From Nitrospirota bacterium (GTDB taxonomy: Bacteria; Nitrospirota; Thermodesulfovibrionia; UBA6902), in assembly GCA_016213935.1 (NCBI GenBank), contig JACQZG010000006.1, positions 1-60,621 of the forward strand: a stretch of 60,621 bases of DNA, given 5' to 3'. Both the position numbers and the translations under genes were made by a program. The notes below the pieces were generated by a model, which saw only the letters and a program-made list of their open reading frames with translations, made no database searches and had not been told where the DNA came from. Below are positions 52,725-60,489 of the stretch, one piece after another; the stretch's first letter is position 1; each line of letters starts with the position of its first letter.

Positions 52725-52970
52725 TTATTGGGCCTCCTTTTTCTTTTTGGCGGCCTCGACGCCGAGAACGGTCCAGAAACTGCCCGTGAATGAACCGTGC
52801 ACAAATGAGAAGATAAAGGCCGTGATTATCGGCAGGAACGCGTTAATGCCGCCCTTTGCGAAATACTGGGTTACAAACTCCTGCCTTGAAAGAAGCAGGA
52901 TGTATAACGAGGCCGAAATAATCCCTAAAATTATCATCTTCGAGTAAGGCTTTTTCTTTGTCAGTGACAT
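52725..52970 (-). CDS. Small two-helix membrane protein ahead of the TSUP transporter
   Basis: 81 residues with two membrane helices (about 12-27 and 43-65) and Lys-rich ends. No family recognised. The tight fit (stop one base before the transporter start) and the same operon suggest an accessory or stabilising subunit of the TSUP transporter. Ribosome site AAGGAG precedes the ATG at 52970. Confidence 0.75.
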   Translation of the reverse strand: MSLTKKKPYSKMIILGIISASLYILLLSRQEFVTQYFAKGGINAFLPIITAFIFSFVHGSFTGSFWTVLGVEAAKKKKEAQ

Positions 52971-52995
52971 TCTTTTCTCCTTAATTTTTTAAAAG

Positions 52996-53472
52996 TTATA
53001 TATTCTCTGATTCCGATACGACTACGAGAGGGCAGTGAAGCCTGTTCAGTATCTGCGAGAATGAGCCGCTCTTTCTCCTGCAGTCGATGTCAACGTTCTC
53101 TTTGGATTCGATCACCACAAAAAGTATCTCTCTCTTTTCAGCCACATAATCGGCAATCTGGTTCTTTAAACAGCCCTCCTTTTGCGAGAAGCTGTGTTTT
53201 ATCTTCTCTTTCTTAAGTTCCAGCATGAACTGCTCCATAATCGGCGAGAGGGCTTTCTTTGACGAAACAAAGAGTATGTCAAGGCCGGCACCTATCCTTT
53301 TGCAAGTGCTGAGGGCGTAACTGAATGCCCTTTTGTCTTCATGCCCTTCTTTTGTCGCGAAGAGAATCCTCCGCCCTTCTTCAAGAAACTGTTTTGCTGT
53401 TTCAGCCTCGCCCGCTTCCGCGAATGTGACGGCTGACATCAGGCTGTCGATTCTTTTTCCGAATTTTTTCAT
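52996..53472 (-). CDS. FAE-x-GE module fused to a USP-like alpha/beta domain
   Basis: 158 residues. Residues 1-34 (M-K-K-F-G-K-R-I...F-A-E-A-G-E-A-E-T-A) form the same short helical module found in the next two upstream genes. Residues about 36-158 look like a UspA-type alpha/beta domain: an I-L-F-A-T-K-E start, a middle L-D-I-L-F-V-S-S strand and the end L-N-R-L-H-C-P-L-V-V-V, which is the usual last strand of USP proteins; the ATP-binding G-x2-G-x9-G loop is not present. GAGGG ribosome site 5 bp before the ATG. Role unknown, probably a stress-signalling partner of the transporter or of the tandem USP. Confidence 0.75.
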   Translation of the reverse strand: MKKFGKRIDSLMSAVTFAEAGEAETAKQFLEEGRRILFATKEGHEDKRAFSYALSTCKRIGAGLDILFVSSKKALSPIMEQFMLELKKEKIKHSFSQKEGCLKNQIADYVAEKREILFVVIESKENVDIDCRRKSGSFSQILNRLHCPLVVVSESENI

Positions 53473-53481
53473 GAACCCTCT

Positions 53482-53661
53482 TTATTTCGCTGTTCCGGCC
53501 AACTGAACTCCGGCCATGTTATCCATGACGGCGGTGTCAGTCTTTCTTCTTTCCGGAGAGCAGATTTCCCTCATTATTTCTTTTGCGGTTTCGGTTTCCC
53601 CGCTTTCGGCAAAAGCAGCAGCCGAGAAGATCGCCTCCAATTTTTTCAGAAATCTTTTCAT
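53482..53661 (-). CDS. Short FAE-x-GE module protein
   Basis: 59 residues. Residues 1-32 are the shared module (L-K-K-L-E-A-I-F-S-A-A-A-F-A-E-S-G-E-T-E), followed by a short unrelated tail. AAGGAGG lies 6 bp before the ATG and the gene is 9 bp from its downstream neighbour, so it is real despite its size. No known family. See the neighbours at 52996 and 53673. Confidence 0.7.
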   Translation of the reverse strand: MKRFLKKLEAIFSAAAFAESGETETAKEIMREICSPERRKTDTAVMDNMAGVQLAGTAK

Positions 53662-53672
53662 CTTATTCCTCC

Positions 53673-53981
53673 TTATGTTTGAGCCGAGAGTTCTGAAAGG
53701 GAGATAACTTCATTTCGCAGTTCCTCTTTCAGCGCCTCAAGCCTGATTTCAACTTCCTTCATGATCTCCAGCGCCTTCTCATATTCCCCGTCCTCGGCAA
53801 AAGAGAGAGCCATCATTGTGAGGTTCGTGATCGAAAGGTCAACTTCATTCTTTATCGATTGCACTCTCCTTATAAGGGCGGGCTCTTCCCCGATCATTCT
53901 TACGGCAGTTTCGAATTCCCCGCTTTCGGCAAAAGCAACAGCCGAGAATATGTTTTCCAGCTTTTTCGCCAGGCTCTTCAT
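53673..53981 (-). CDS. FAE-x-GE module protein with two repeats
   Basis: 102 residues, entirely helical. The module occurs twice: residues about 10-30 (I-F-S-A-V-A-F-A-E-S-G-E-F-E-T-A) and about 54-74 (M-M-A-L-S-F-A-E-D-G-E-Y-E-K-A-L-E-I-M). The pattern A-x-x-F-A-E-x-G-E-x-E-x-A recalls half a TPR. First gene of the operon, directly behind the sigma-54 promoter. Ribosome site GGAGGAG before the ATG at 53981. Function unknown; a protein-protein interaction role is my inference. Confidence 0.72.
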   Translation of the reverse strand: MKSLAKKLENIFSAVAFAESGEFETAVRMIGEEPALIRRVQSIKNEVDLSITNLTMMALSFAEDGEYEKALEIMKEVEIRLEALKEELRNEVISLSELSAQT

Positions 53982-54016
53982 CAAGTCTCCTCCTCAAATT
54001 TGGTTAACCGTTAAAG

Positions 54017-54032
54017 AGCATTTGCCGTGCCA
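54017..54032 (-). promoter_or_regulatory. Sigma-54 promoter of the FAE/TSUP/USP operon
   Basis: On the minus strand TGGCACG-GCAA-ATGCT: GG at -24 and GC at -12 with exactly 10 bp between, matching the consensus TGGCACG-N4-TTGCW in all but one position. Predicted start near 54006, 25 bp before the ATG at 53981 with a good ribosome site in between. Confidence 0.85.
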
Positions 54033-54111
54033 GAAGAAAAAATGTCATGCAACACATTGATATTAAAAAGTATTTTGATAGCGTTTGAGGATTGAGAAGT
54101 TTTCCCTGTTT

Positions 54112-54126
54112 GTTGCAGCTTGCAAC
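54112..54126. promoter_or_regulatory. Palindromic site 1, probable activator (UAS) site
   Basis: GTTGCA-GCT-TGCAAC, perfect 6-bp arms. About 80 bp upstream of the sigma-54 promoter, the usual place for an NtrC-type activator. The presumed ligand is the response regulator encoded at 55633. Confidence 0.65.
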
Positions 54127-54199
54127 GATAGCCGGGCTCTTTACAGAATATCTCTCTGTAGAAACTCATTTAAACAACTGTTGCAGAAAAAGCATGTTT

Positions 54200-54229
54200 A
54201 TTGCACTTTGCAACAATTTGGACTATTAT
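54200..54229 (+). promoter_or_regulatory. Palindromic site 2 over the histidine kinase promoter
   Basis: ATTGCA-CTT-TGCAAC (54200-54214), near identical to site 1. Its left half supplies the -35 box TTGCAC (54201-54206); 17 bp later comes TATTAT (54224-54229), and the kinase ATG lies 7 bp after that. Binding here would repress or tune the kinase-regulator operon. Confidence 0.6.
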
Positions 54230-54235
54230 TAAAAA

Positions 54236-55636
54236 ATGATAAAGCGCCAGAGCAGCATAAAACAGAAACTCGTTATCGCGTACACAGTCGTGCTTCTGAT
54301 GATGTCGGCGGTAATCTTCTGGGACTGGAATAGTTTTACAAATGTTGAGGAGATGGTCGGGTCAGGCGAGATTGTATCCGATCTTTTTGACACGACGCTG
54401 GAGATAAAACGTTTTGAGAAGAACTTTTTTCTTTACGGAAAAGAGGAGGACTATACCGAGCTCCTCTCTTACCTTGAAAAAGCAGAAAGGCTCCTGATCG
54501 AAAACAGCAGGGATTTCACCTTATTCGCAAAGCATAACGTGATCATCGAACTCAGGGCGCATATCAATAATTACAGGGAACTGCTGACCTCTCTTTCGGT
54601 TTCTTCGCGCGACAGCGACGGCGTAAAGAAGAAATTGAGAGAAGTCGGGAGGGATATAGTCGATGCCGCGGAAAATATATCAAACACCGAAAAGGCTGTC
54701 ATGCGGGACACGCTCAAGGCGGCAAGGCATACCGTGTTTACTTCAATACTCGTCTTTATGGTTGCGGGTTTTGCCGGCTCGGTAATTTTTTACACAAGGC
54801 TCCTGAGGCCGCTGAAGATTCTCGAAGGCCATATGGAAAGGGTTTCGAGAGGCGAATTCTCCCCCGTGCCGATAGATACCCGCGACAGGGAGATAGCATC
54901 GCTCAACAGCGCGTTCAACAGGATGCTGCACGAGCTTGAGGAGAGAAAAGGCTATATTGTGCGGTCTGAAAAACTCGCTTCTTTAGGCACGCTCCTTTTC
55001 GGCGTGGCGCATGAGCTTAACAACCCTCTTTCCAATATTTCGTCATCCTGCCAGATACTTATTGAGGAGATAGAGGAAGAAGGCATCGAAGAGAAAAAAG
55101 AGCTTTTGAGGCAGATAGAGGGCGAGACCGAAAGGGCAAGGAATATAGTGGCGTCCCTGCTCGGCTATTCGAGAAGCAGCGCGAAAGAGGAGGTAAGCCT
55201 TAGAACCCTCGTAAACGAGACGATACATTTCATAAAGGGGGAGATCCCTACCAAAGTTAAACTTGAGGTGAAGATACCTTCCGATATAACCGTATTCGTT
55301 GACAAGCAGAAGCTCCAGCAGGCCTTCCTTAACCTTATTAAAAATGCCATTGAGGCGATAAGCGGCGAAGGCAGGGTCTCTATCGCGGCAAATATGAACC
55401 GGAAGGACGGCAAGGTTGAGATAGCCGTGTCCGACACGGGTTCAGGCATGAGCGAAGACATGATACAGAATATCTTCAACCCCTTTTTCACCACGAAAGG
55501 AGAGAAGAAGGGGTACGGCCTCGGCCTCTTCATCGTGCACAATATAATCAGGGAGCACGGCGGCGCAATCATAGTCGAAAGCGAGCCCGGGTACGGGACA
55601 ACTTTCAGGATAGAGCTCTTTCCAAAGGAGACATGA
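54236..55636 (+). CDS. Membrane sensor histidine kinase
   Basis: 466 residues. Membrane helix 1 (about 10-30), an all-helical periplasmic sensor (30-160, four-helix-bundle-like with many charged residues), membrane helix 2 (about 165-185), HAMP linker (to 240), dimerisation domain with phosphorylated His259 in G-V-A-H-E-L-N-N-P-L-S-N-I, and HATPase domain with N-L-I-K-N-A-I-E-A, D-T-G-S-G-M and G-L-G-L-F-I-V. The E-L-N-N-P-L box is typical of NtrB-like kinases paired with sigma-54 regulators. The stop overlaps the regulator start (ATGA). The ATG lies at +1 of its promoter and lacks a ribosome site. Confidence 0.92.
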   Translation: MIKRQSSIKQKLVIAYTVVLLMMSAVIFWDWNSFTNVEEMVGSGEIVSDLFDTTLEIKRFEKNFFLYGKEEDYTELLSYLEKAERLLIENSRDFTLFAKHNVIIELRAHINNYRELLTSLSVSSRDSDGVKKKLREVGRDIVDAAENISNTEKAVMRDTLKAARHTVFTSILVFMVAGFAGSVIFYTRLLRPLKILEGHMERVSRGEFSPVPIDTRDREIASLNSAFNRMLHELEERKGYIVRSEKLASLGTLLFGVAHELNNPLSNISSSCQILIEEIEEEGIEEKKELLRQIEGETERARNIVASLLGYSRSSAKEEVSLRTLVNETIHFIKGEIPTKVKLEVKIPSDITVFVDKQKLQQAFLNLIKNAIEAISGEGRVSIAANMNRKDGKVEIAVSDTGSGMSEDMIQNIFNPFFTTKGEKKGYGLGLFIVHNIIREHGGAIIVESEPGYGTTFRIELFPKET

Positions 55637-57000
55637 GCATGGAGAATTTCGGGAAGATACTAATCGTAGAGGACGAGAAGATAGCGCTCAAAAACCTTGA
55701 GCACACAATGAAGAAAGAGGGCTACGAAGTTATGGCCACGACGAGCGGCCTCCAGGGCATTAAGCTTCTTCAGAACCGTGAATTCGACCTTGTACTGACA
55801 GACCTTAAGATGGAGAATGTCGACGGGTTTGAGATACTTGAAAAGACAAAAGAGCTTTATCCCGACACCGAGGTAATAATGATAACGGCCTACGCAACGA
55901 TAACGTCCGCGGTTGAGACGATGAAAAAGGGCGCCTATCATTATATAGCAAAGCCTTTCAAGCTTGACGAGGTGAGGAAGGTCGTGAGGGACGCGCTCGA
56001 GAAGGTGAAGCTGAAAAGGGAGAACGCTCAGCTTCGCGAGGAGATAGAAAAATTCGAGGGCAAGGTAAAGATAATAACGCAGGACCCGAAGATGGAGAAG
56101 CTCCTTGAAACAGCCAGGCAGATAGCGCCGACAGACTGCAATGTCTTTATAACAGGGGAGAGCGGGACGGGCAAAGAACTCTTTGCGAAATACATACATT
56201 CGCACAGCGGCAGGGCGGAAGGCCCTTTCTTCGCGATAAACTGCGGTGCGCTGACAGAAGAGCTTCTGACCAATGAGCTTTTTGGCCATGAGAAAGGGGC
56301 CTTCACCGGAGCCAATACTTTAAAGAAGGGAATGATAGAGACGGCCTCCGGGGGAACCCTTTTTCTTGATGAGATAACCGAGATGTCCCCGGCCATGCAG
56401 GTGAGGCTTCTGAGAGTGATACAGGAGAGGGAGTTTATGAGGGTGGGCGGCACAGCACCTCTGAGTATCGACGTCAGGTTTCTGGCGGCGAGCAACAGGG
56501 ATGTCCAGTCCCTTATAAAGAGCGGCCGGTTCAGAGATGACCTTTATTTCAGGCTTAATGTGGTTTCACTGCGCATTCCTCCTCTGTCAGAGAGAAAAAA
56601 TGATATCCCGATCTTAAGCCAATATTTTCTTAAAAGGCATTCCGCGCTCATGAAGAAGAATGTGACAGAAATAGCTCCGGGGGTTATTTCGATACTGATG
56701 AAATACGGTTTTCCCGGCAATATAAGAGAGCTCGAAAATGTCATTGAGAGGGGCGTTGCTCTCGCGACAGGCAATGTCATAGAGGAAAGCCACCTGCCCG
56801 ACGACCTTAAGATATTGAGCGTGAGGACATTCAGGAAAAAGAACAGCAAGATACCTACGCTCGAGGAACAGGAAATGGAGTATATCAAATGGGTGCTCGA
56901 GGAGTCGGGAGGCAATAAAACCGTCGCGGCTCAGGCGCTTGACATAGACAGAGTATCTCTCTGGCGCAAATTAAAGAAGTACGGGCTCGAGGCGGACTGA
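55633..57000 (+). CDS. NtrC-family sigma-54-dependent response regulator
   Basis: 455 residues. Receiver domain (1-125) with phosphorylated D57 in L-V-L-T-D-L-K-M and the acidic pocket E-D-E at residues 13-15; AAA+ sigma-54 activation domain (about 145-380) with Walker A G-E-S-G-T-G-K-E, the GAFTGA loop (E-K-G-A-F-T-G-A) that contacts sigma-54, Walker B G-G-T-L-F-L-D-E and R-finger region; Fis-type helix-turn-helix at the end (N-K-T-V-A-A-Q-A-L-D-I-D-R-V-S-L-W-R). It can therefore activate the sigma-54 promoter at 54017 and likely binds the GTTGCA-N3-TGCAAC sites. Confidence 0.95.
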   Translation: MSMENFGKILIVEDEKIALKNLEHTMKKEGYEVMATTSGLQGIKLLQNREFDLVLTDLKMENVDGFEILEKTKELYPDTEVIMITAYATITSAVETMKKGAYHYIAKPFKLDEVRKVVRDALEKVKLKRENAQLREEIEKFEGKVKIITQDPKMEKLLETARQIAPTDCNVFITGESGTGKELFAKYIHSHSGRAEGPFFAINCGALTEELLTNELFGHEKGAFTGANTLKKGMIETASGGTLFLDEITEMSPAMQVRLLRVIQEREFMRVGGTAPLSIDVRFLAASNRDVQSLIKSGRFRDDLYFRLNVVSLRIPPLSERKNDIPILSQYFLKRHSALMKKNVTEIAPGVISILMKYGFPGNIRELENVIERGVALATGNVIEESHLPDDLKILSVRTFRKKNSKIPTLEEQEMEYIKWVLEESGGNKTVAAQALDIDRVSLWRKLKKYGLEAD

Positions 57001-57026
57001 GATATTTATTGCAGTATAATAAAACC

Positions 57027-59180
57027 ATGACAGGTACAAAAGAAGTAAGCACGATCAACGGCCTTATCGACAAGGTATTCCAGTTCAACCCCGAAGCAGA
57101 CCTCGATGTCCTGAGGCGGGCGTACGCGTACTCATGCGAGGCTCACCTTAAGCAGAAGAGAAAAGGCGGCGAGCCTTTCATAGAGCACCCTCTCGCGGTA
57201 GCAAACATCCTGAGCGACATGCGCCTTGACAGCAACACCATTGCCGCCGGGCTTCTTCACGATACAGTGGAGGATACGGGCACGACTGTCGAGGAAGTCA
57301 GGGACCTCTTCGGCGATGACATAGCTTTTCTCGTCGAAGGGCTCACAAAGCTCAGCAAGATGGAGCTTAAGAAGAAGGAAGAGGCGCAGGCTGAGAACTT
57401 CCGCAAGATGTTCCTCGCGATGGCGGAGAACATAAGGGTGATGCTCATAAAATTCGCCGACAGGCTCCATAACATGCGCACGCTCGAGCACCTTCCGGAA
57501 GATCGGAGAACGAGCATCGCGCAGGAGACCCTCGAGATATACGCGCCGCTCGCGAACCGGCTCGGCATAGGCTGGCTCAAGACGGAGTTCGAGGATCTCA
57601 GCTTCATGTATCTTATGCCCGACACCTTCAGGGAACTGAAGCGCAAGGTGACCAAAAAAGGGAAGGAGCAGAAAGAGTATCTTGACGAGATAGCGAAGAT
57701 AGTGGAAGCGCATCTGAAGGAGGCGGGCATTCCGGGAAGGGTCATCGGAAGGGTGAAGCACCTTTACGGAATCTTCTCAAAGATGCAGAAGCAGAAGATA
57801 CCCTTTGAGCTTGTGTATGACGTCATAGCCATAAGGATAATCACGGACACAAAGAAGAACTGCTACATGATCATGGGGCTTATCCATTCGCTCTGGACTC
57901 CCGTGCCGGGCAGGTTCAAGGATTTCATCGGCGCCCCGAAATCAAACCTCTACCAGTCTCTTCACACTACGGTCATCGGCCCGAGGGGAGAGAAGATAGA
58001 ATTTCAGATACGCACCGAAGACATGAACAAGATAGCTGAAGAGGGAATCGCCGCCCACTGGAAGTACAAGGATTCAAGGTTGTCAAAAAGGAGAGACGAA
58101 GAGTATATCTCATGGCTCAGGGAGCTTGTGCGGATGCAGAAAGACACTCTTGACGCAAGGGAATTCCTTGAGGCGGTCAAAGGGGATATCCTGCCCGACG
58201 TCGTCTATGTGTTTACCCCGGAAGGCGACATAATCGAACTGCCTCAGGGCTCTACCCCGGTTGATTTCGCCTACAGCATACATACGGAGATTGGCAATCA
58301 CTGTTCGGGCGCGAAGGTCAACGGCAAGATAGTCCAGCTCAGGCACAGGCTCGAAAACGGCGATTCAGTCGAGATACTCACCTCCCCCATCCAGAAGCCG
58401 AGCAGGGACTGGCTGAAGTTCGTGAAGAGCCAGAAGGCAAAGGCGAGGATACGGCATTGGGTGAAGACAGATGAGAGGAAGAAGAGCCTTGAACTCGGCA
58501 AAGAGCTGATTGAAAAGGCGCTTAAGAAATACGGCCTGAACAAAGACCTCATCAAATCAAAAGAGATAGTCGAGGCTGTTTCGCAGTTCAAGATAAAGAC
58601 GCATGACGACCTCTTTATAGCCGTGGGTTACGGAAGGATATCCCCGCTTCAGGCGATCAATAAGTTTCTGCCTGAGCCGGAAAAGGCCGAGCCGGTCTCC
58701 AAAAAGAAAGAAACAGGAAAGCCGAAGCATGTGAGCGGCATCACGGTTAAGGGTATAGACAACATAATGTTCAACAGGGCAAAATGCTGCTACCCTCTGC
58801 CCGGAGAAAAGGTCGCAGGCTTTGTCACAAGGGGCAGGGGGGTTTCGATACACTCTGTTGACTGCGCGACCCTCGACGTGAACACCATCGATGCCGACCG
58901 GCTTGTCGATGTAGAATGGTCGGGCGATAAAGAAAAGACCTATCCGGTGAAGGTTCTTGTTTATACAATAGACAAGCCCGGGGTTCTCGCCGAGATGAGC
59001 GCCGTGATATCAAGCGAAAACGTGAATCTCAGCCATATAGACGCATCCGCGACAAGCGATAAAAAAGCCCGCTTTAATTTCACAATGGAGGTAAAGGACG
59101 TGGCCCAGCTAAACAGCGTGATAAAAAAACTCTCGCACGTGAGCGGAGTGATCGAGGCCATGAGGGTCAAGTCCAGGTAA
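57027..59180 (+). CDS. rel: Bifunctional (p)ppGpp synthetase/hydrolase (Rel/SpoT)
   Basis: 717 residues from the ATG at 57027. Long-form stringent-response enzyme. HD hydrolase domain with intact L-L-H-D-T-V-E-D-T near residue 79, synthetase domain with G-R-V-K-H-L-Y-G-I-F-S-K-M and D-V-I-A-I-R-I-I near 255-275 and I-E-F-Q-I-R-T-E-D-M, TGS domain near 400 (V-F-T-P-E-G-D-I), zinc-finger/CC-like region with R-A-K-C-C-Y-P near 590, and C-terminal ACT. Both activities look intact. TATAAT (57015-57020) ends 6 bp before the ATG and there is no ribosome site, so a leaderless start is likely; -35 is poor. Confidence 0.96.
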   Translation: MTGTKEVSTINGLIDKVFQFNPEADLDVLRRAYAYSCEAHLKQKRKGGEPFIEHPLAVANILSDMRLDSNTIAAGLLHDTVEDTGTTVEEVRDLFGDDIAFLVEGLTKLSKMELKKKEEAQAENFRKMFLAMAENIRVMLIKFADRLHNMRTLEHLPEDRRTSIAQETLEIYAPLANRLGIGWLKTEFEDLSFMYLMPDTFRELKRKVTKKGKEQKEYLDEIAKIVEAHLKEAGIPGRVIGRVKHLYGIFSKMQKQKIPFELVYDVIAIRIITDTKKNCYMIMGLIHSLWTPVPGRFKDFIGAPKSNLYQSLHTTVIGPRGEKIEFQIRTEDMNKIAEEGIAAHWKYKDSRLSKRRDEEYISWLRELVRMQKDTLDAREFLEAVKGDILPDVVYVFTPEGDIIELPQGSTPVDFAYSIHTEIGNHCSGAKVNGKIVQLRHRLENGDSVEILTSPIQKPSRDWLKFVKSQKAKARIRHWVKTDERKKSLELGKELIEKALKKYGLNKDLIKSKEIVEAVSQFKIKTHDDLFIAVGYGRISPLQAINKFLPEPEKAEPVSKKKETGKPKHVSGITVKGIDNIMFNRAKCCYPLPGEKVAGFVTRGRGVSIHSVDCATLDVNTIDADRLVDVEWSGDKEKTYPVKVLVYTIDKPGVLAEMSAVISSENVNLSHIDASATSDKKARFNFTMEVKDVAQLNSVIKKLSHVSGVIEAMRVKSR

Positions 59181-59183
59181 GAA

Positions 59184-59675
59184 GTGCAAACACCTCTTCT
59201 CTTTTATGACATTTTTGATTCCCCGATCGGCTCGCTCTTTCTCCAATTTTCAGGGAAGGCGCTCGTCGGGCTCTCGTTTGAAAAGCCCTCTGACATGGCA
59301 TTGAAAAAAGGAGCCGCGCAGAGGAATTTTGTAAAGGAGCTTGAATCATACTTCAAGGGGACAGGGACGGGATTCCGGCAGGAGATAAAGTTTCTGACGG
59401 GGACTGATTTTGAAAAGAGCGTCTGGCTCTCTCTTAAGTCCATCCCATTCGGCGAGACAAGGACATATAAGTGGGTTGCCGAGAAGGTGGGCAGCCCTTC
59501 TGCCGTAAGGGCGGTCGGGCAGGCGCTTTCGAAAAATCCGCTGCCTGTCATACTTCCATGCCACAGGGTCGTTGAGTCCGGCGGTTCCATCGGCGGATAT
59601 TCCGCGGGGGTTGAAAAGAAGGTGCGGCTTCTTGAGATGGAATATTATTTTAAAATGAACAGGGAAAAGCCGTAG
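59184..59675 (+). CDS. ogt: Methylated-DNA--protein-cysteine methyltransferase
   Basis: 163 residues with GTG start at 59184, 4 bp after the rel stop. Suicide repair protein that takes alkyl groups from O6-alkylguanine. Catalytic motif I-L-P-C-H-R-V-V near 132, Arg finger in V-R-A-V-G-Q-A near 110, and the usual helix-turn-helix; the closing G-G-Y-S-A-G-V-E-K-K-x-x-L-L motif is present. Short N-terminal domain as in Ogt. Confidence 0.93.
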   Translation: MQTPLLFYDIFDSPIGSLFLQFSGKALVGLSFEKPSDMALKKGAAQRNFVKELESYFKGTGTGFRQEIKFLTGTDFEKSVWLSLKSIPFGETRTYKWVAEKVGSPSAVRAVGQALSKNPLPVILPCHRVVESGGSIGGYSAGVEKKVRLLEMEYYFKMNREKP

Positions 59676-59681
59676 ATTTTG

Positions 59682-59710
59682 TTGACACGCAATGTTCACA
59701 CAATTATACT
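59682..59710 (+). promoter_or_regulatory. Promoter of the third toxin-antitoxin pair
   Basis: TTGACA (59682-59687), 17 bp, TATACT (59705-59710). The inverted pair AATGTT (59691-59696) and AACATT (59711-59716) brackets the -10 box, a possible operator for the Phd/YefM antitoxin. Confidence 0.75.
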
Positions 59711-59733
59711 AACATTAAAAGGAGGTGGAGAAT

Positions 59734-59985
59734 ATGAAATTCGTCAATGTGCGGGAATTCAGTTCAACCGCGACAAAACTCCTCAGAGACGATGTGGAGA
59801 AGGGCAACAAAGTGATCATCACCAAGCGAGGCAAGCCTGTAGGACTTATTATCCCGTTCAAGGACAAGGCCGCGGTCGCCGAGGCGCTTCTTGAAGAGGC
59901 CGAGTCCTTACTGAAAGAGAGCGGGACCACTGAATCCAATGCCCTTAAGGCTCTCGCAAAAGCCAGGAAAAAGGTCTATGCCTAA
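59734..59985 (+). CDS. Antitoxin, Phd/YefM family
   Basis: 83 residues from the ATG at 59734; a GTG three codons earlier is too close to AGGAGG. Phd/YefM DNA-binding fold: M-K-F-V-N-V-R-E-F-S-S-T-A-T near the start, V-I-I-T-K-R-G-K-P-V-G-L-I-I-P in the middle, then a helical toxin-binding tail. Overlaps the toxin start by 8 bp. The combination with a PIN toxin is well known. Confidence 0.88.
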   Translation: MKFVNVREFSSTATKLLRDDVEKGNKVIITKRGKPVGLIIPFKDKAAVAEALLEEAESLLKESGTTESNALKALAKARKKVYA

Positions 59986-60400
59986 GGTTGTGATAGACGC
60001 AAGCGTTATTGTTTCTTCCTTGTTCGGAGGGACGCCGAGAAAGGCCTTTCTCAAGGCGTTGAAGACATGTGATGTTTATATTTCACCCGATATCAAACAA
60101 GAATTATCGGGGTTGCTTCATGAACTTGAAGGCAAGCTCGGCAATGCCGGAACAAGGCGGCTGCGTTCTATCATCGTGAGGCTGGCCTCTTACGCGAAAG
60201 AAATAAACCCTTCGAAAAAACTTGCACTTTCGAGAGACAGTACAGACAATGCCTACCTTAATCTCTGCTTCGCTGTGAGAGCGGATTTCCTGTTAACGGG
60301 TGATAAAGACCTGCTCGAGATTCCTGCTAAAAAACTGAAATCTTTTGGCTTGAACAGGCTTGACATAGTCTCTCCTAAGACATTTCTGTCTTCAAAATAG
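59978..60400 (+). CDS. Type II toxin, PIN domain (COG1569 type)
   Basis: 140 residues from the ATG at 59978. PIN ribonuclease of the COG1569 group: V-V-I-D-A-S-V-I-V-S-S-L-F-G-G-x-P-R near the start (first Asp), conserved Glu in helix 3 (I-K-Q-E-L-S-G-L), D-S-T-D-N-A-Y-L-N-L and L-L-T-G-D-K-D-L-L at the C-terminal metal site. All metal ligands look intact. Third toxin-antitoxin pair of the window, of a different class from the pair at 29 kb. Confidence 0.88.
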   Translation: MPKVVIDASVIVSSLFGGTPRKAFLKALKTCDVYISPDIKQELSGLLHELEGKLGNAGTRRLRSIIVRLASYAKEINPSKKLALSRDSTDNAYLNLCFAVRADFLLTGDKDLLEIPAKKLKSFGLNRLDIVSPKTFLSSK

Positions 60401-60432
60401 CCCGGAAGGTCTCGATCCCCCCGCCCCTTTCT

Positions 60433-60460
60433 TTGACAACAACTATGTAATATGTAATAG
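60433..60460 (+). promoter_or_regulatory. Possible promoter of the last gene
   Basis: TTGACA (60433-60438), 16 bp, TAATAG (60455-60460). Two copies of ATGTAAT lie side by side in the spacer, and CTATG/CATAG form an inverted pair around it. Confidence 0.5.
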
Positions 60461-60489
60461 TTTTCATAGGAGGGCAATTGCATAAAGGA

